Shown one piece after another: positions 59,520-64,000 of a stretch of DNA of 64,000 nt. Location of the stretch: positions 2,414,001-2,478,000 of the forward strand of contig JBANSL010000009.1 in NCBI GenBank assembly GCA_037127255.1, written 5' to 3'. Position numbers and translations under genes: made by a program. Every line of letters starts with the position of its first letter. Position 1 is the first letter of the stretch. The notes under the pieces are model-generated. The model ran no database searches. It was not told the origin of the DNA and worked only from the letters and a program-made list of their open reading frames with translations. This stretch comes from Persicaria tinctoria (taxonomy: Eukaryota; Streptophyta; Magnoliopsida; Caryophyllales; Polygonaceae).

Positions 59520-62500
59520 TCACATTGCGTATACGAATTCCCCACAGCTGTCAACATCAATCTCGGAGTCGGACAAGTCGTACAACATGTCTTCATCCAT
59601 GTCCAGGATGTCAGTGATGAACTGGTCAAGGCATCGGGTGTCGGCAGGTGAGATAGTCGCCTCAAAGATGATCTGCATGACCTCATCAATGCTCTGCACA
59701 GGCTGGTCGGGTTCTTCAAACTGGTTCCCCATTGTGTCCTCATCCATGAGGTCTGCTGCTAGGTTCTTCAAGAACCATTCATGTTTCTTGATTTCAGGAA
59801 TAGTGATCCTTTATTGTAAATGGGAATCGTAAAAAATCAGCAATTGTAAATAATTAAATAAGGATTTGACATCATAGAGTAGGGGTGTTATTCAAGCTGA
59901 ATGAGCCGAGCTTGACATGTTCAAGCTTGTTCATTTGTTAAACGAGCTCGAGCGGAGCCGAGCCTAATTTTTAAACGAGGTTTTTATTTTGTTCAAGCTC
60001 GGCTTGTTTAGGAAATGAACGAGCTCGAGCCAAGCTTTTTTCGAGTTTTAAGTAGTTCTACTTGGTTATGACATGTTAACTTAAAGGAAATTTTATAAAT
60101 TTAATAGAATTCGAGCTATTCGAGCTTTATTCGAACGAGCCGAGCTTTCAACCGAGCTTAAAATCTTGTTCAAGCTTGGCTTGTTTAAATAAATGAGCGA
60201 GCTCGAGTCGAGCTTTTTCGAGCCGATGTCGAGCCGAGCTCGAGTTGTTCTATTCATATATATAACAACCCTATCATAGAGAAGCAACGAGATGATATCA
60301 ATATGAAGATTTCCAAGCGATATTCGTAAATGTGCACAATACTTGAAAAAGAAAATCCGATGGCACATACTTTCATTTTTGCTTAAAGTGCAAGTATAGA
60401 TTTTGCAGGAAATATTGATGAACATTATACCGGAATGCTACTATATTACCAAGGAGAAAACGCAGTCAAATTTCAAGTTTCAGCTCAACAAACTAAAATA
60501 GCTACCTCTGAGTAGTTTCCTTAATAAATAATTCATCCGGGAGAAAATGCAGGCAATCAGAGATGGTATTTTTAGAAGATTGTTTGGTACAAAGCAGCAA
60601 AATATATCAATATAGAGATCAAGCAAGACGATTCAAGATAAGAGAACTATTTATATTTTGAAGGGTAATTTCCTAAAAATGGAATGCTAATAGGTAAACA
60701 ATTTTTTTTTTAAATAACTTATAGTAGCAGGGTCAACAACGAAAATTCTGGAGATCAGGTGGTGACACTCCGGAGATATCTTGATATTGCCGGTAATGGA
60801 ATACTAAACAATTAGTATTCTCTAGAAGAGAAACAAATTAACGATATATGAACTTCATCCCGAATGAGAGGAAATTGATAGATGAATAGTATTGTAAACA
60901 AGATTACATGTATCATCTTCCTGAAGTCCTTTGGCTCATCTGGATCCTCAAAAGGATATGCTCCAACCAACATGACATATAAGGTCACACCACATGACCA
61001 CACATCTACAATCTGTAAGTTCCAAATATAGCATTATAAGAGTTAGCATGTGTTTCAAGTTACACAATTACAAAAAAAAATGTCACAGCAAAAAGAATCA
61101 AAACCAGCAAGTGATGAAGCGTCGTCAATTGGCGTTTTAATTGGCAATAAAATGCCAAATATACCCATCACGAAGTAACATTCACCACCCAAGAGCCATT
61201 CAAGGCTGCACGTCAGCAAATGCACTCAATCCTCATCAGATTTGTCCTAATTAAACCTTATTAAGGGTTTCAACCCCACTGACAGCTTCCCTAAAAGTAA
61301 AACTTATCCAAGTGGATTCTCAATGAAGAATACCCAATGAGGCAAGAAAAAAAATACAGGATAGTAAAAATAAGCAAACCTATCCTTCAAACAACTAAAA
61401 AAATATATTTCTGGTTATAATCGATTGCAGTTGCAACTCGTACTCTCATAACATTCCATAATTCCTATTATACAAGGATATTGCAGGGTCTTGAAACCCA
61501 ATATGTTTAACACATAGAACATAATGGAAGGAAGTGCAGGAGATATATATCTGGGAGTCATATTCATAAAAAAAAACAAGATGAATTGGTCAAAGTAACA
61601 AGAAATCACAATGCTTAAACGGCCAAACAGATGCACTACAAATAAGAACTATAACAACAGGCCATGAAACTGGAACCTAAAAGATCATGAATGGACTACA
61701 TTACCTTTCCGTCATATTCTTTCTTGAGTAGAACTTCAGGTGCAACATATGCAGTCGTTCCCACAATTGATTTTGGTTGTGAATGGTATACTGATCACTG
61801 AAATAAGAATATAATTCACATTTCAAGACATGCAAGAAAAAACTTCTTGAAGACTTCTTCACACTCCACCGAGACATAAATGATGTAGATGCTTTCCAGA
61901 CCTTGGAGTAGCCAAAGTAATAGATCTTTAACCGAGAAGCAGGACTTCCATCAAGTAGAGTATTCTCCAGCTTGTGGTCCCGATGGCATACTTAGTTCAC
62001 CAAATGAACCATACCAAAATTATGTAAATCAACCAATATTCCAACAACTATAAGCCACGGACTATGGCAAAAGTAAAAGTACAAAACATGGCTAGTTTCC
62101 ACTTCAACACCCTTGCATGGCAATAAATCATACCTGATATAAGTTGTTGAAAGAAGAAGCGTGCCTGAAAGTAAGTTAGAGTCAGAGAGTAAACCAAAAT
62201 CAATGGGGAAATTGAGACAAAATGACGGGGAAAGAATATGCAAACCTCATCCTCACTAAATTGACATGAGTTGCAAATTCGCTCAAAGAGCTCTCCTCCA
62301 AATGCATACTCCATTACAATAGCCAGATGTATAGATGTTAAAATTACCTATTGCAGGTAACAGATACCATTAAATTGAATTAGTGAATCACCATCGAAGG
62401 AGAAAGAACATAAGGAAGATCTAGACCATACCTCCTTAAATCTAACAATATTTGGATGCCTCTGCGACCTATGATTGATGATCTCTCTTTGAACATTCTC

Positions 62501-63450
62501 AACTATATGCAAATGGAAGAAGAAACTCATACGCCTTCTTGATCCTAACATAAAGCCTTTGGTGTTCAGTAAGCATCTCTCTTCAAACAAAAGAATAGAG
62601 TATCCAACCACACCCATCGTAAAGCTAGCTTCAAAGATACACTACAAAGAACTAGTTTTTGAATCATTTCATATTGTCTAATCACTAAAATAGCCATCCA
62701 CAAATTGATAAGGGAATTCAAGAGATGATTGAAGTTGTGCACCATCAAGTAAAACATACAAATACAGATGAAATCCTCTACAAAGCACAACAAGTATGAA
62801 ATCTTCTCCTTTGGTGCTCACCATTAAAAGGAAATTATAAACGAATATGGCAAGACATGCAAGTAGATATCAACTTCAAACAAGAGCACCATAATCTAAA
62901 CTGAAATAAATATTCAGAGTAACCAAAATCCCAACTTGTATTGGGAGAACACAAACTCAATGCAGAAAATAAACCACTTTTTTACTGGCCAAAACCAAAC
63001 CGACCAACAAAACCCCTGAAACATCTCCCAAAAGAACAACTAACTAACCAGAAAAACGATGCTAAATTTAGAAATAGCCAAGACGTGCTACAAATGTAAC
63101 GAAACAAATCCCGTCTCCAAAAAGGTTCAACTTCTAGTCTACCACAACAAACCCCATCCAAAAAACAATTAACTCTTCAACTTATCCCCAAATCGTCGCA
63201 CTTAAACTTCCAACCATCGGAGAAATGGATGAATCGACCAACTAACACCAAATCAAACTCAAACTAACCACCACAAATCAAGAATTCTCAACCCTTTCAG
63301 ATATAAAAAAAAAGAAAAAAAGAAAAAGAAAATGAGTTCACAAACCTTATCTCCACGCTCGATGTACTTAACATCGATAAGCTCGTTGGTGTCCTTATCC
63401 CTCCGCAATCGAGCGACCCAGAAATTCCCAGAGCCGATATCACGGAAGCA
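59520..63450 (-). pseudogene. SnRK2-like: SnRK2-type protein kinase pseudogene
   Basis: Nine exon-like blocks in transcript order: 63346-63450, 62432-62502, 62246-62347, 62112-62164, 61902-61990, 61705-61797, 60908-61012, 60725-60821 and 59520-59808. They spell an SnRK2 kinase of the 2.2/2.3/2.6 type: [75 protein letters not shown], and a C-terminal acidic ABA box ending [14 protein letters not shown]. Key residues are lost: glycine loop [15 protein letters not shown] in place of VAVKYI, HRDHK in place of HRDLK, and YFG in place of DFG. In-frame stops open the 61797 block (TGA) and sit inside the 60821 block (TAG); the donor after 60725 lacks GT. Introns are kept, so it arose by DNA duplication, not reverse transcription. 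Confidence 0.92.
59880..60273. mobile_element. hAT MITE in the last intron of the kinase pseudogene
   Basis: A perfect 8-bp duplication TCATAGAG lies at 59872-59879 and 60274-60281. The ends are TAGGGGTGTTATTC on the left and TAGGGTTGTTATAT on the right (complement). The interior is rich in CGAGCTCGAGC and GCTCGGCTTGTT. It belongs to the same family as the fragment at 1865-2196. Confidence 0.92.
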
Positions 63451-64000
63451 TGGCCATAGAGGGAGAACCAGCTAGAGGGTTACAATACAGGCATCACTGG
63501 AGGAGTGGTAGAAGGAAGGATGCCCACGCAACCCCACCACATCTCATCCAGAAAGTGCTTAAGTCACCGAAAAGGGTGTTCGAAACGAGCAAACCCTATG
63601 TGTAAACAAGCCAAGATACAAAGCCCCAACCTAATTTGAGATTTCGAGGGAAATCGCTTCAACGACCAAATGAGGTGAGGACGACGCCAAGAGCCATTGA
63701 CAGCCCAAGAGGTGGCGGTGAGAACCTGTTGAAGTAGTGGTGGGGCGGCCCGACGATGGGGGATTGCGAAGAAGGTTTGGGCCCCAATCACAGGCTGTTT
63801 TTTGTCTCTTCGAATAGAGGATTTTCTTCACCAATCAAGAAACGGAGTTGAAACCACCAATGGACTGAAAAGATGGTGCAACAATCTGGCAACATCGGGG
63901 ATTTTCGCCTGAGGGTTTGAGCCCTAAAAAAGGGGTTTTGTCTCTTCGAAGATAGCTTTTTTTTTTAACAACCGAGACTCATTTGTGTTGGACGGAACCA
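63451..64000. other. 5' flank of the kinase pseudogene
   Basis: Directly upstream of the first kinase block (minus strand). Open frames at 63564-63834 have no family resemblance and are probably leader or promoter sequence. No clear TATA element was chosen. Confidence 0.4.

Noticed and set aside
59498..59832. Plus-strand and other-frame ORFs opposite the kinase C-terminus
   Set aside because: They are shadows of the SnRK2 last exon on the minus strand.

Overview
The window is nuclear DNA from a flowering plant, most likely a eudicot. The signs are spliced genes with short GT-AG introns, a SKU5-similar multicopper-oxidase-like gene, an SnRK2 kinase pseudogene, plant L1-type LINEs carrying an RNase H domain, Copia elements primed by initiator-Met tRNA, and hAT, Mutator and Helitron elements. 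I cannot name the species from sequence alone.

Only one gene looks intact: a minus-strand, eight-exon SKU5-similar (SKS) gene at 3630-6971. Its exon lengths sum to an open frame of 538 codons. A second gene-like locus, at 59520-63450 on the minus strand, is an SnRK2-type protein kinase of the ABA-responsive SnRK2.2/2.3/2.6 kind. It keeps its intron positions but has two in-frame stops and has lost the glycine-loop, ATP-site and DFG residues, so it is a pseudogene. A third gene trace is one exon of a plant DAHP synthase (about 48995-49163) inside a Mutator-like element, i.e. a Pack-MULE.

Nearly all the rest is nested transposable elements. From left to right: an LTR of a large retroelement (1-1820); a hAT fragment inside a Copia gag remnant (1865-2764); the SKS gene; a foldback element (7795-8650); a 5'-truncated LINE (8773-10050); a decayed Copia element (about 10050-15297) interrupted by a hAT MITE with a perfect 8-bp duplication; a second LINE 3' end (15298-16450); a 3.7-kb foldback element with 0.89-kb arms and a Helitron in its spacer (17116-20848); a 3.3-kb inverted-repeat element (21.1-24.4 kb); unassigned repeats including a dispersed repeat array (27.36-29.67 kb); a LINE fragment broken by an insertion with a long open frame (33.93-36.78 kb); a hAT MITE (36881-37400); a full-length LINE (37640-45779) with 16-bp target-site duplications, split inside its reverse transcriptase by a 2.19-kb solo LTR; the Pack-MULE (46512-50927, 9-bp duplication); another hAT MITE; a minus-strand LINE of a different lineage (51.78-56.25 kb) carrying further insertions; and the kinase pseudogene with a hAT MITE in its last intron.

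The most unusual recurring theme is a tRNA-like module: a Box A-like motif (TAGCTCAaaTGG), a TTCAAAT-type Box B, and complementary acceptor-like ends. It occurs about eight times, several copies lying inside hAT, Helitron or Mutator-type elements and one pair in inverted orientation. All domain names come from reading the translations by eye; no database search was run.
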